From Granulimonas faecalis (lineage in GTDB: Bacteria > Actinomycetota > Coriobacteriia > Coriobacteriales > Atopobiaceae): a DNA stretch of 64,000 nucleotides. Position numbers and translations under genes: made by a program. Position 1 is the stretch's first letter, and each line of letters opens with the position of its first letter. Below the pieces are notes generated by a model. That model was given only the letters and a program-made list of their open reading frames with translations, ran no database searches and was not told where the DNA came from. Location: NCBI RefSeq assembly GCF_022834715.1, contig NZ_BQKC01000002.1, positions 82,864 to 146,863 of the forward strand, given 5' to 3'. Shown piece by piece: positions 7,911 to 16,326 of the stretch.

Positions 7911-8780
7911 ATGATCCACGGAGAGCTTCGCGACGTGAACGTGCCCGTCGTGGTTTTCGACCCAACCCAGGGACTCGTCTACTTCGGGTGCCCGAGCGAC
8001 CAGGCCGAGACCGAGACCGGCGACGAGCTCATCCTCGGCATGGCCGAGTACGGCCCCGAGGGCGTCATCGCAAACGACTGGGACAACCCAGCCTTCTGGG
8101 GCATGGGGGACGACCTGCTCGGTGCCATCGCCGCCGGAAGCCTCTACGACTTCCCCGATGGCGTTGACCTGAACCTGTGCCACGTCTTCCCAACGGACGA
8201 CCCGCCTGTGGACTCCCGGGACCTCGCCGAGATGGCCGAGGTCGCCGACTGGATCGCCTGCGTGGAAGAGCAGGGAGCCTCCGCAGCGCCCCGGCGCGAC
8301 GGCCTCGACGCCCCCCGCGTCGTCGCCACGCCTCCGGGGGAGGGAAGCTGCCTTGGCGACCTCCTGGCCCACGCCGGTTTCGACGACGTCTGCGAGATGG
8401 ACCCCGACGCCACCGAGGACGACATCTCCGTCCTCGAGCTGGCGGCTCGCACCTTCCGCCCGGCCGACACGGCCTCCCTAGACGCCGTTCTCTGTGCCGC
8501 CTACGGAGGACATCGCGGGGGAGGGGAGTACGCTCCCACCATCTTCCGCGCCCAGGCCTTGGCATCGGCTCTCGTGGCCATGAGGGGGGCGAGGCCCTGC
8601 TTCAGGCGGCACTTCGAGTCTCCGGACGAGATGGTGCCCGCGCACAGCTGGATCGGCTTCCATGTCCGTGGGGGGCGCGTGAACGGCCGCTGCGGCTGGA
8701 TGTCGATCGAGGACGCCGCCATGGCCCGCGGTGCCTGCGACGAAGGCGACATCGTGAGGGCCTGCATGGAGGCGGCCTAG
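7911..8780 (+). CDS. Hypothetical protein, acidic
   Basis: Protein of 289 residues, no family recognised, no membrane span. The region from 190 to 275 (IFRAQALASALVAMRG, then WIGFHVRGGRVNGRCGWMS) looks like a compact alpha/beta domain; the middle (120-190) is low-complexity acidic. It follows the YraN-like gene by 33 bases and is probably in the same transcript. Similar acidic proteins recur through this region. Confidence 0.6.
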   Translation: MIHGELRDVNVPVVVFDPTQGLVYFGCPSDQAETETGDELILGMAEYGPEGVIANDWDNPAFWGMGDDLLGAIAAGSLYDFPDGVDLNLCHVFPTDDPPVDSRDLAEMAEVADWIACVEEQGASAAPRRDGLDAPRVVATPPGEGSCLGDLLAHAGFDDVCEMDPDATEDDISVLELAARTFRPADTASLDAVLCAAYGGHRGGGEYAPTIFRAQALASALVAMRGARPCFRRHFESPDEMVPAHSWIGFHVRGGRVNGRCGWMSIEDAAMARGACDEGDIVRACMEAA

Positions 8781-8986
8781 GAGGCCGCGGAGGGGCCCCG
8801 CACGGGTCCGTGGCGGAGCCCGGCGACACCGGACGTCGCGTGGAGGAGTCGGTGCCATCGCGTCTGAAGGCGAACCCAGGGAGATCCCCTAAGATGTACA
8901 CGAGCCTCTTGCTTAGAGCTTGGGGCCTGGCCTGCCTCGGAGCCCGCAATCCGGGGCCTTTCCCTTTCACCCCCAGAATCCCCCCT

Positions 8987-9026
8987 CGCGAAAGGCCCCG
9001 TCGGACACCCCGGCGGGGCCTTCGCG
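8987..9026. other. GC hairpin upstream of lar-like gene
   Basis: CGCGAAAGGCCCCG at 8987-9000 pairs with the CGGGGCC-TTCGCG arm ending at 9026 across a short loop, 22 bases before the ATG at 9048. No T run follows. It may be a terminator for the upstream gene or a 5' leader structure. The rest of 8781-9047 shows no gene. Confidence 0.45.
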
Positions 9027-9047
9027 TACCTGTCGAAAGGAGATCCC

Positions 9048-9656
9048 ATGGCCGTCTTCAAGTACGTCGAGGAGGGTTTCGTCTGCTACCTCTTCTGCGA
9101 CCGCCCCGAGGTGAACTCCCCCGAGGCGTTCCGCGGCCTCTGCCGCGAGGTCTTCGCGAAGGCCTGCCCGGTGACCGTCGGGACCACCTTCGGGGTCGGC
9201 CTCCTGACAGCCCTCACCGACGACCCCGCGGAGAACCTCGCGAGGTTCGCGGGGATCGACGGCGGGGACCGCGAGGACTTCCTCGGGGAGTACCCCGAGA
9301 GGGTCCGAGAGGCCCTTAGGCAGGCGGGGGTCTCCCTCGAGAACCTCGGCTATTACTACCACCCCGACGAGGTGGACGAGGCCGCGGCCGCAGAGCGAGA
9401 CCGCTTCTCCGAGGTCCACAGGGACGCCGTCGTGGTCGAGGACTTCGACCTCACGGACCTCCGCCGGTGCCCATTCTGCGGGGCCCCCGCGAGGGTCTAC
9501 AGAGACCGTGACAGCGTCCTTGGGGGCATCACGGTGGCCGTGGAGTGCTCCTACGACATGTGCGCGGCCCGGATAGGGCTGCTCACCACGGAGGCCGGGG
9601 TGGACGTCGCCGTGACCGACGTGGTGAGCGCCTGGAACCGCAGGGCGGGGGAGTGA
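9048..9656 (+). CDS. Lar-like restriction alleviation protein
   Basis: Protein of 202 residues. The C-terminal 65 residues match the Lar family: DLRRCPFCGAPARVYRD, then a second cysteine pair (CSYDMC) and the closing AWNRR motif. This zinc-binding domain is known from phage and plasmid proteins that reduce host type I restriction. The N-terminal 130 residues (FRGLCREVFAKACPVTVGTT) form an extra domain shared with the next gene. The start has an AAGGAG site. The two genes are a tandem duplication, coupled by stop-start proximity. Zn ligands are visible; the anti-restriction role is from the family. Confidence 0.75.
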   Translation: MAVFKYVEEGFVCYLFCDRPEVNSPEAFRGLCREVFAKACPVTVGTTFGVGLLTALTDDPAENLARFAGIDGGDREDFLGEYPERVREALRQAGVSLENLGYYYHPDEVDEAAAAERDRFSEVHRDAVVVEDFDLTDLRRCPFCGAPARVYRDRDSVLGGITVAVECSYDMCAARIGLLTTEAGVDVAVTDVVSAWNRRAGE

Positions 9657-9658
9657 CC

Positions 9659-10279
9659 ATGACAACGTTTCGCTACACGAGGTCGGGATATGAGGCGTAC
9701 TTCCTGGTCGAGGGCCGGCCGGTCACGACCGCATCGGACTTCCGCGAACTCTGCCGCGAGGTCTACTCCCGGGCGTGCCCGGTGACGGTGGGCACCGTCT
9801 TCTCCGTGGGCCTCGCCCCGGCCCTCGTGGGCGAGGCCGCCGAGACCCTGGCCGAGCGGGTATGGCCCGACGACGAGGACGCCCAGAAGGACTTCATGGA
9901 CCTCTACCCGGCCCGGGTGGCCGAGGCCCTCGCCCAGGAGGGGGTGAGGGTCACCTGCCTCGGATGGATGGGCCCTGTCGGCCCCTTCGAGGAGGACCTG
10001 CCGTTCCTGGACCGGATGCCTCCCGAGCCCACGGTCACCACCGTCGAGGACTTCGAGCTCACCGACCTCGCCCCCTGCGGTTTCTGCCACTGCGACGCCC
10101 GGGTCGAGGAGACCTACGACCCGGATCTCGAGAGGACCCGCATCGACGTGGCCTGCGCCAACGACGAGTGCGGGGCGCAGGTCACCGTCACGACGCCCCA
10201 GGACTGCCCCTACGACGTGGAGATGTCCGCCAGGGAGCAGGCCGTGGATGCCTGGAACCAGTGGCAGGGGAGGGGCTGA
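9659..10279 (+). CDS. Lar-like protein, tandem paralogue
   Basis: Protein of 206 residues and a paralogue of the preceding gene: FRELCREVYSRACPVTVGT matches its neighbour closely, and the C-terminus has APCGFCHCDARV, a second pair CANDEC and DAWNQW in place of AWNRR. The spacing between cysteine pairs is kept, so zinc binding is expected. The ATG overlaps the region just after the upstream TGA (3 bases), so both are translated together. Duplication followed by divergence may broaden the range of restriction enzymes resisted, which is inference. Confidence 0.7.
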   Translation: MTTFRYTRSGYEAYFLVEGRPVTTASDFRELCREVYSRACPVTVGTVFSVGLAPALVGEAAETLAERVWPDDEDAQKDFMDLYPARVAEALAQEGVRVTCLGWMGPVGPFEEDLPFLDRMPPEPTVTTVEDFELTDLAPCGFCHCDARVEETYDPDLERTRIDVACANDECGAQVTVTTPQDCPYDVEMSAREQAVDAWNQWQGRG

Positions 10280-10321
10280 CCCCCGCACCGACCATCCCGA
10301 CAACCCATGAAGGAGGTCCCC

Positions 10322-11309
10322 ATGGCAGACGCCAAGCTCGACGCCGCCCGCAGGGAGCTCGCGGCCCAGATCGCGGCCGACATCGACGCCCTGGGCGCCA
10401 ACTGGGTGCGCCCCTGGGTCTCCCAGGCGCCCCGGAACCCGCTGTCCGGTACCGTCTACAAGGGGCGCAACGCCCTGCTGCTCACCTACGTTATCCGCAA
10501 GCACCGCTTCTCGGACCCCCGGTTCATGACCTTCACCCAGGCCCGGAAGGCCGGCCTCATGGTCCGCCGCGGCGCCCACGGCTTTCCCGTGGAGCGGTGG
10601 CAGGAGGTCTTCTTCCTGAAGGCCGATCCCAAGGAGCCCGTGGCCCAGCCCAAGGGGGCCCGGGAGAGGGCGGCCATGTGGAAGGATCCCCGCTACGGCA
10701 CCCGGGTGGTGCCCGTGGGCCACTACACCGTCTTTAACGCCGGCGACATCGAGGGCGTCGAGCCGTTCCTTGTGGAGGCGACCCCCGAGAACCCCGAGGT
10801 CATGGACCTCCTCGTGGACCACGGCCCGTGCCCCGTGGACACGGTGGTGAGCAATGGGGCCTTCTACGAGCCGGGCCGCGACCGCATCACGGTGCCCCCC
10901 GGCGGCGACCTTCTCCTCCGAGGGGGCGTTCTTCCGGACGCTGCTCCACGAGGAGTGCCACGCCACCGGGGCCGAGGGCCGCCTCGGTCGCCCCGCCGTG
11001 TGCGAACGGGTCAAGGTGACTTACGAAGACATCGCCCGGGAGGAGCTCGTGGCGGAGCTCGGCAGCGTGTTCGCGGCCAGCAGGCTCTCAATCGACCTTT
11101 CCGAGCTCACCGCGGCGGACCTGGCCGAAGGGGGCCGGTGGGCGGAGCACGGGGCCTACCTCAAGGGGTGGCTTGCCGCCTTCGACGAGGGCGACCGCGC
11201 CGACGCCCTCATGACCGCCGCCACGGCGGCGGGCAGGGCCTCGGACTGGCTCTTCGACCACTGCTTCTCCGAGGCGGGAAACGGGGGCGCCGAGGCGGGG
11301 GCCGCCTGA
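10322..11309 (+). CDS. ardC: ArdC-like antirestriction protein, second copy, frameshifted
   Basis: Second ArdC-like protein, about 328 codons when repaired, closely similar to the one at 5614 in its ssDNA-binding half (ALGANWVRPWVSQAPRNP). The frame breaks in a run of six C at 10895-10900; five C would join ITVPPAATFSSEG to LLHEECHATGAEGRL. The peptidase motif is HEECH, so both His and the Glu of HExxH survive, and EELVAELGS follows. The middle (residues 150-190) is the most diverged from the first copy. The ATG at 10322 follows GAAGGAGG. The indel looks like a homopolymer error because both halves are intact. Confidence 0.85.
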
Positions 11310-11323
11310 AGGGGAGGGAAGCG

Positions 11324-11581
11324 TTGAGATACTACGTCAACTACCGCGAGTCCGATGAGAAAGGCGAGCTCTGGAGGAACACGTGGCACCGGGCCCTGAA
11401 GACCCGCCGGGGCACCGAGGCGTGGCTCAAGCGCCACGGTTACGTGGCCACCGACGACCCGAACACCTGGCACGGCACGGAGTGGCCGTACACCAACGAT
11501 GCCACCGTGTACGCCTGGGACGAGCTCCCCGACCACGTCAAGGACCTCATGGCCCGCGAGGACCTGGGTCCCGACTCATGA
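11324..11581 (+). CDS. Small hypothetical protein, TTG start
   Basis: Protein of 85 residues beginning at TTG with a strong GGGGAGGG site. Aromatic-rich (YYVNYRES, WRNTWHRAL, DDPNTWHGTEWPYTND), probably a single small domain. It follows ArdC by 14 bases and precedes the cas promoter by about 35 bases. Unknown family. Confidence 0.55.
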   Translation: MRYYVNYRESDEKGELWRNTWHRALKTRRGTEAWLKRHGYVATDDPNTWHGTEWPYTNDATVYAWDELPDHVKDLMAREDLGPDS

Positions 11582-11616
11582 GAGGCCGGGCACCCGTGCG
11601 GCCTAAGGCCCTGTGA

Positions 11617-11655
11617 TATAGTCACTTTCAGATTATTTAAATTTTAATGGAGGTG
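11617..11655 (+). promoter_or_regulatory. Probable promoter and leader of the cas operon
   Basis: The only strongly AT-rich stretch in this area (11612-11650) sits directly before cas5. TATAGT at 11617-11622 can serve as a -10 box. GATTATTTAAATTTTAA follows, then TGGAGGTG as the ribosome site for the GTG start at 11660. No good -35 is visible. Confidence 0.5.
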
Positions 11656-11659
11656 CCTC

Positions 11660-12319
11660 GTGGCCCAAGGTTTCATGGTCCGTCTCAGGGGCCCCATGGC
11701 CCTGTTCACCCGACCGGAGTTCAAGGTCGAGCGCTACAGCTACGACGTCCCCACGCCGAGCGCCCTGGCCGGCGCCCTGGCCTCCATCTACCTCCACCCC
11801 GGCATCGAGTGGCAGGTGGAGCGCTACTGGGTCCTGAACGAGATACGCCGCCAGTCCGTGGCGGTGAAGGAGGTCTCCTCCAAGGCGAGCTCCGCGAAGG
11901 TGCTCCAGGCGGCCAAGGGCAAAGGCCCCATGCCCAGAGTGGGGGTGGGGGAGGCCCGCCAGATCCGGTGCACGTCGCGCCTCGTGGACGTCGACTACGT
12001 GGTCCAGTGCCGCTTCTCCATCACGGACGGCACCGACTCCAGGGCCAAGCGCGCCAAGATCGCGTCCATCGTCGATAGGCGCCTCCGGCGCGGCCAGTGC
12101 TACCAGCAGCCCTACCTCGGCGTGCGGGAGCACCCCTGCTCCTTCTCGGCCTGGGAAGGGGGCGTGCCCGAGGGCCACTACTCCCAGTGCGGCCCCGTGG
12201 ACCTCGGCCTCGTGTTCTGCGGCATGGACCGCACGGACCCCGCCGTGGACCGTCCCCGGTTCTTCCGCGCGGTCATGGACCGCGGGTGCGTCGAGGTGGC
12301 TGGAAGGGAGGTGGTCTAG
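11660..12319 (+). CDS. cas5: Cas5 (type I-C, Cas5d/Cas5c)
   Basis: Protein of 219 residues. It shows the Cas5d N-terminus (RGPMALFTRPEFKVERYSY, then DVPTPSALAGALASIYLHP) and the RGQCYQQPYLGVREH block. In type I-C, Cas5d is both the Cascade subunit capping the crRNA 5' handle and the endonuclease that cuts pre-crRNA. From memory of the Bacillus halodurans enzyme, the catalytic residues are Tyr, Lys and His. The Tyr is present (Y44), the Lys aligns with K133, but the His position holds Ile134. If that alignment is right, crRNA processing may be impaired. GTG start with TGGAGGTG; first gene of a tight cas5-cas8c-cas7 operon with no cas3 before it. Confidence 0.9.
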   Translation: MAQGFMVRLRGPMALFTRPEFKVERYSYDVPTPSALAGALASIYLHPGIEWQVERYWVLNEIRRQSVAVKEVSSKASSAKVLQAAKGKGPMPRVGVGEARQIRCTSRLVDVDYVVQCRFSITDGTDSRAKRAKIASIVDRRLRRGQCYQQPYLGVREHPCSFSAWEGGVPEGHYSQCGPVDLGLVFCGMDRTDPAVDRPRFFRAVMDRGCVEVAGREVV

Positions 12320-13975
12320 GTGCTCCTGGAAGACCTGGTGAGGCTCCACGGGGAGCTCGTCTCCCGCGGGGCCGCCGTGGCCCCCGCCGGCATGGCGTGG
12401 CGGAAGGTCCGCGGGCGCGTCGCCATCGACCCCGCAGGAAGGCTCCTGGGGATCCTTCCCGGCGACTACTCCGGGGACGAACCCGCGGAGACCCTGGCGC
12501 CGGCGCCCCCGGTGAGGTCCGCCAACATCGCCGCGGCCCTGCTCTGCGACACGGCCGCCTACCTCCTCGGCTTCTCGCCCAAGGGCGACGCCCGGGCCGC
12601 CGAGAAGTTCGAGGCGTCCCGGAGGCTCCATCGCGAGGCCCTCGAGGGCGTGGCCGAGGCGGCGCCCCTGCTGGCGTTTCTCGACTCCTGGGACCCCGCC
12701 CGGGCGCCGTCCGTGACGGCCGTCGCCGAGAGCCCCGTGGACCTTAACATGGCCCTCCTCGAGTTCTGCCTGGTGGACGCCGACGGCGCCGTCCGCGACC
12801 TCCTGGACACGGAGGGCGTCAGAGAGGCCCTGGAGAGGCGCTCCTCAGAGAGGGGCGGCGGCGCCTACACGGACCTGGTCACAGGCGAGCCCTGCGAGCC
12901 CTTAAGGGTGCACCCCAAGGCCCCGGCCCTCGCGGGGCCCGGGGAGAAGGCGGCGCCGGTCGTGGGCTGCAACATCGAGAGCGCCGAGTCCTGGGGCGCC
13001 TCCCAGGGCTACCTGTCGCCCATGGCCCGTCCCACGGCCGAGCGCTACTCGGCGGCCCTGGACTGGCTCCTGAAGGATGGGTGCCACAGCCTGTGTCTCG
13101 GCGAGGCCACCTTCGCCTGGTGGGCCGACGGCGAGGCCGACGGGACCGTGGCGCCGGCCGTGGCCGACGCCCTCCGGGGCTCGGGGGCGGCCGACGTGGA
13201 CGCCGACGCCGGGTGCGCGCCCCTCCACATGGCCTGCCTCTCCTCGAGGTACGCACGGGTGCAGCTCCGCTGGTACGAAACCGTCACCTGGGAAGACGCC
13301 AGGGACTCCCTGGGGCGGTGGGAGGGTTGCTTCGGCGGGAGGGTCCCGTCGGCCTTCTCGATCCTCCGGGCCCTGGAGAGGCCGGGGGAGAAGGCCCCGG
13401 CCACCCGCTGCCAGGACGCCGCCTCCCTGGTGGGCGCCCTGATCATGGGAGGCCCCTGGCCGAGGACCCTGACCCAGAGGGCGGCCGCCATGGCGTCCGC
13501 GGGAGACATCGGCCCCACGGTGGCCGGCACCCTGGCGGCCTCGGCCCTGTCGACACGAAAGGAGTCGGGAATGGAGACCGACGACCTGCTCTGCCCCGCC
13601 GACCCCGCCTACCGGGCCGGCTGCATCTTCGCCATCCTGGAGGGCCTCCAGAAGGCCGCCCAGGGGCGCCTGGCCGCCCCGGTGAGGACCCGCTACATGG
13701 CCGGGGCCGCCAAGAGCCCCGTCCGGGTGCTGCCGACGCTCGTCGCCACCGCCCAGGCCCACCTGAAGAAGCTCTCCCGGACCAAGCCGGGGCTCGCCGC
13801 CTTCTACGAGTCGGCGCTTTCCGAGGCCGTGGCCGCGGGGCCCGTGCCCCTCACCATGGACGCTGCGGCCTCCTGGCGCTTCTACGTCGGCTACTACCGC
13901 CAGCGTGACCAGCTCTACCGCCCCGCCGGCGACGGCGCCGACCCGGAGGCGGAGGAGGAGGTGCGCGCGGACTAG
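12320..13975 (+). CDS. cas8c: Cas8c/Csd1, type I-C Cascade large subunit
   Basis: Protein of 551 residues, close to the usual 570-600. It has the Csd1 layout: LLCDTAAYLLGF with the following KFEASRRLHREAL near residue 75-115, then YTDLVTGEPCEPLRVHP near residue 190, ASQGYLSP, and the AERYSAALDWLLKD helix. The second half is helical, and in some I-C systems an internal start there makes Cas11c; a GTG or ATG in the 13570 region (ESGMETDDLLCP) would serve. Family role: PAM recognition and target-strand loading. GTG start is one base after the cas5 stop, with GGGAGGTGG upstream. No obvious damage. Confidence 0.9.
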   Translation: MLLEDLVRLHGELVSRGAAVAPAGMAWRKVRGRVAIDPAGRLLGILPGDYSGDEPAETLAPAPPVRSANIAAALLCDTAAYLLGFSPKGDARAAEKFEASRRLHREALEGVAEAAPLLAFLDSWDPARAPSVTAVAESPVDLNMALLEFCLVDADGAVRDLLDTEGVREALERRSSERGGGAYTDLVTGEPCEPLRVHPKAPALAGPGEKAAPVVGCNIESAESWGASQGYLSPMARPTAERYSAALDWLLKDGCHSLCLGEATFAWWADGEADGTVAPAVADALRGSGAADVDADAGCAPLHMACLSSRYARVQLRWYETVTWEDARDSLGRWEGCFGGRVPSAFSILRALERPGEKAPATRCQDAASLVGALIMGGPWPRTLTQRAAAMASAGDIGPTVAGTLAASALSTRKESGMETDDLLCPADPAYRAGCIFAILEGLQKAAQGRLAAPVRTRYMAGAAKSPVRVLPTLVATAQAHLKKLSRTKPGLAAFYESALSEAVAAGPVPLTMDAAASWRFYVGYYRQRDQLYRPAGDGADPEAEEEVRAD

Positions 13976-14045
13976 GGCCCCACTCCCGCACCGCCCCGAA
14001 ACGACGGAAGGCCCCACCACACGTTTTCCCCAAGGAGGACCACCC

Positions 14046-14933
14046 ATGGACAATACCCTGGACCGCCGCATCGAGTTCGTCGCCTACCTCGATGTGGAGC
14101 TCGGCAACCCCAACGGCGACCCCGACGCCGGAAACCGCCCCCGCCAGCTCGACGACGGCCGCGGCATCGTCACCGACGTGTGCCTGAAGCGCAAGGTCCG
14201 CGACCGCATCGCCCTGGAGCACAGCGGCGAGGAGGGCTTCGACCTGTACATCGAGCCCACGGGGACCCTGAACTCCAAGGACGAGCGCGGCTTCGAGGCC
14301 GTGCTCGGGGCCGGGGTCGACCTCAAGGGGCTCAGGAAGAGCGACCCCGACGCGGCCCTGCGGGTCCGCGACGCCATGTGCCGCACCTACTTCGACGTGC
14401 GCTGCTTCGGCGCCGTCATGACCACCTTCGCCAAGAACAACCTGGCCGGCGGCCAGGTGCGCGGCCCCGTGCAGCTGTCCTTCGCCGTCTCGGCCGACCC
14501 GGTGTTTCCCGAGGGGCAGACCCTCACCCGCCAGGCGGTGACCACGGAGGCCGACCGCGAGAAGAAGACCTCCGAGATGGCCGTCAAGTGGGTCGTACCC
14601 TACGGCCTCTACCGCGTCTCGGGCTTCGTCTCCCCGGCCCGGGCCAGAGACACCGGCTTCACCTGGGAGGACTGGGACGCCTTCGTCGGGGCGTTCCGCC
14701 GCATGTTCTGGGAGGACCGCAGCGCGAGCCGCCCCTCCATGAGGCTCCGCACCCTGACCTGCTTCACGCACCCCAACGCCCTGGGGGTGTGCGCCGCCGA
14801 GGCCAACCTGGAGCGCGTCTCGGCGTCCCTCAAGGAGGGCGTGGACATCCCGACGTCCTTCGGCGACTACGTCGTGGAGGCCGACGGCGAGGGCCTGCCC
14901 GAGGGCGTCGAGATGGTCCACGAGGTGCTCTAG
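14046..14933 (+). CDS. cas7: Cas7/Csd2, type I-C Cascade backbone
   Basis: Protein of 295 residues with the Csd2 N-terminus (FVAYLDVELGNPNGDPDAGN, then LDDGRGIVTDVCLKRKVRD) and RTYFDVRCFGAVMTTF. Cas7 polymerises along the crRNA. It appears intact and of normal length. The ATG follows AAGGAGG. Next downstream comes a secreted-type nuclease instead of cas4, cas1 and cas2, and none of those genes, nor cas3, occurs in the window. The three cas genes could therefore bind a target but could not degrade it or acquire spacers by themselves. Confidence 0.92.
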   Translation: MDNTLDRRIEFVAYLDVELGNPNGDPDAGNRPRQLDDGRGIVTDVCLKRKVRDRIALEHSGEEGFDLYIEPTGTLNSKDERGFEAVLGAGVDLKGLRKSDPDAALRVRDAMCRTYFDVRCFGAVMTTFAKNNLAGGQVRGPVQLSFAVSADPVFPEGQTLTRQAVTTEADREKKTSEMAVKWVVPYGLYRVSGFVSPARARDTGFTWEDWDAFVGAFRRMFWEDRSASRPSMRLRTLTCFTHPNALGVCAAEANLERVSASLKEGVDIPTSFGDYVVEADGEGLPEGVEMVHEVL

Positions 14934-14968
14934 GGCCGCCGCTGCGGGCGTCACCGGAAGGAGGATCC

Positions 14969-15667
14969 ATGGCAAGACGCGGGAAGGGCCGCCCGAGGCT
15001 CGGCGGGGCGTGGGCAATCGTCGTCGCGGCCCTGACGGCCGTCCTCGCCCAGACCCCCTGGGAGGCCCCCGGGGTCATCGGGGACCCCACCGCATCGGCG
15101 TCGACGGCCCCGGCGGCGACGACCGCCGGGGCCCCCGAGGACATGGCGGCGTCGTTCTCGGCCTACGACGGCTCGCGGGAGCCCCACGCGACCTTCTCGG
15201 ACCTCGACGGGAACCTGCGGTGCGGGCCCGTGTTCGCGGTCCTGGACGAGGCCCACATGGGGTCCGGGGAGAGGCCCGACATCTCGGGGGTGGAGCCGAG
15301 CGGGTGGAGGCAGAAGCGCTACGACGGCATCGACGGCGGCTGGCTCTACAACCGCTGCCACCTCCTGGGCGACCAGCTCTGGAACGACGACAGCGCCAAC
15401 TGGAAGAACCTGGTGACCGGGACCCGTCAGATGAACGTGGAGGGGATGCTTCCCATCGAGAACGAGGTGGCCTCCCACCTGAGGTCCACGGGTCACCTCG
15501 TGATGTACCAGGTGACGCCCCTCTTCGAGGGGGAGGAGGCCGTCTGCCGGGCGGTGCGCATGGAGGCGTCCTGCCTGGAGGGGGACCTTAAGATCGACGA
15601 GCGCGTCGAGAACGTCCAGGACGGCATCGTCATCGACTACACCGACGGGTCCAGCCGGGCGGCGTGA
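14969..15667 (+). CDS. DNA/RNA non-specific endonuclease (NUC/EndA type)
   Basis: Protein of 232 residues with a membrane anchor or signal peptide at residues 12-28 (GAWAIVVAALTAVL), a 35-residue linker and a beta-beta-alpha-metal nuclease domain. The active site is WLYNRCHLLGDQL with His131 as general base; the family usually has D-R-G-H here, so N-R-C-H is a variant seen in EndA-like proteins. NWKNLVTGTRQMNVEGM supplies the metal-binding Asn. EndA-like enzymes act outside or at the membrane and cut DNA without sequence preference. It follows cas7 by 35 bases and precedes the operon's terminator, so it is probably co-transcribed. Whether it works with Cascade is unknown. Confidence 0.85.
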   Translation: MARRGKGRPRLGGAWAIVVAALTAVLAQTPWEAPGVIGDPTASASTAPAATTAGAPEDMAASFSAYDGSREPHATFSDLDGNLRCGPVFAVLDEAHMGSGERPDISGVEPSGWRQKRYDGIDGGWLYNRCHLLGDQLWNDDSANWKNLVTGTRQMNVEGMLPIENEVASHLRSTGHLVMYQVTPLFEGEEAVCRAVRMEASCLEGDLKIDERVENVQDGIVIDYTDGSSRAA

Positions 15668-15766
15668 GCGGGCAGACGCCGACGTCTCCCTGCGGCCGAG
15701 GCCGCGGACACCCTCGCGCAGGCACGGTGGACGACACCCTCGCCGGGGCGACGGCGGCCGCTTGGG

Positions 15767-15809
15767 AAAAGGGAACGGGTCACGACGTCGACGCGTGACC
15801 CGTTTCCCC
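15767..15809. terminator. Terminator after cas-nuclease operon
   Basis: GGGAACGGGTCACG pairs with CGTGACCCGTTTCCC across a short loop. On the plus strand it ends the cas operon. On the minus strand the stem is followed by CCCTTTTCCC, so it could also end a transcript coming from 15.9 kb. Confidence 0.75.
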
Positions 15810-15839
15810 CGGATGCAAGATCTGCCCCTACTTAACACA

Positions 15840-15875
15840 GTTTCAACCCGTGGGCGGCCACGTGGGAGGCCGCCC
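15840..15875 (-). CRISPR. Repeat-like hairpin, possible crRNA-like unit
   Basis: Read on the minus strand this 36-base element has a perfect 8-base stem (GGGCGGCC and GGCCGCCC) and ends in CGGGTTGAAAC, resembling a CRISPR handle. It is followed on the minus strand by 29 bases of unrelated sequence and then the terminator hairpin at 15767-15809. A possible -10 (TATGCT) lies upstream at about 15913-15908. The layout promoter, repeat, spacer-length segment, terminator resembles single-unit crRNA-like RNAs found next to cas operons. The sequence differs from the 7009 repeat, so this is a candidate only. Confidence 0.4.
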
Positions 15876-15972
15876 GCCGCACCGGGCCATGCCCTGGTGC
15901 CGACACCTAGAGCATAGCCCAACCGCCCCGTCCCCGCAGGCGGGCCCGGGGTGACGACCGAAGGGAGGGGCC

Positions 15973-16170
15973 GTGGGAGACGCCGCCAAGACGACCGGGA
16001 CCGACCCGTTCGGCAAAGGCCCTGGCGCAGGCCCCGGGGACCTGCCCGCCGCCGACGACACCCCCAACGCCGAGACCCTGGAGGCCGTGGCCGAGGCCCT
16101 GGCCCTGGCCGCCGGACCCCACGAGACGTACCCCGACGCGGCCGAGCTGTTCCGGGCCCTGGACGCCTGA
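15973..16170 (+). CDS. Small RelB/DinJ-like antitoxin candidate
   Basis: Protein of 65 residues from a GTG start with AGGGAGGGG. The C-terminus ETYPDAAELFRALDA resembles the tail of RelB/DinJ or other small antitoxins, which often end in a similar ELF-x-x-L pattern. No toxin partner follows; the next gene is mihF. The N-terminal half is low-complexity Gly/Pro/Asp. It may be an orphan antitoxin or unrelated. Confidence 0.4.
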   Translation: MGDAAKTTGTDPFGKGPGAGPGDLPAADDTPNAETLEAVAEALALAAGPHETYPDAAELFRALDA

Positions 16171-16240
16171 CCCGGGGTCCCGACGGCACCGGGCGGCAGC
16201 GCCGTCCCCCGAAAGCCCCTTCTAAAAGATCGACCGAAAA

Positions 16241-16272
16241 GCGCCTACCCCGGGGTATATCAGGGTAGGCGC
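16241..16272. promoter_or_regulatory. Inverted repeat upstream of mihF
   Basis: GCGCCTACCC at 16241-16250 and its perfect complement at 16263-16272 flank a 12-base centre containing TATATC. It lies 55 bases before the mihF ATG, so a palindromic operator over the promoter is likely. The next 50 bases hold the ribosome site (GAGGAG). Confidence 0.6.
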
Positions 16273-16326
16273 CATCTGACAGTCAAGGAGAACGACCCCC
16301 CTGATGGGGGGCGAGAGGAGATACCC

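Noticed and set aside
10895..10900. ArdC frameshift considered as programmed
   Set aside because: A six-C run is not a known slippery site and the sister gene is in frame; homopolymer error is simpler.
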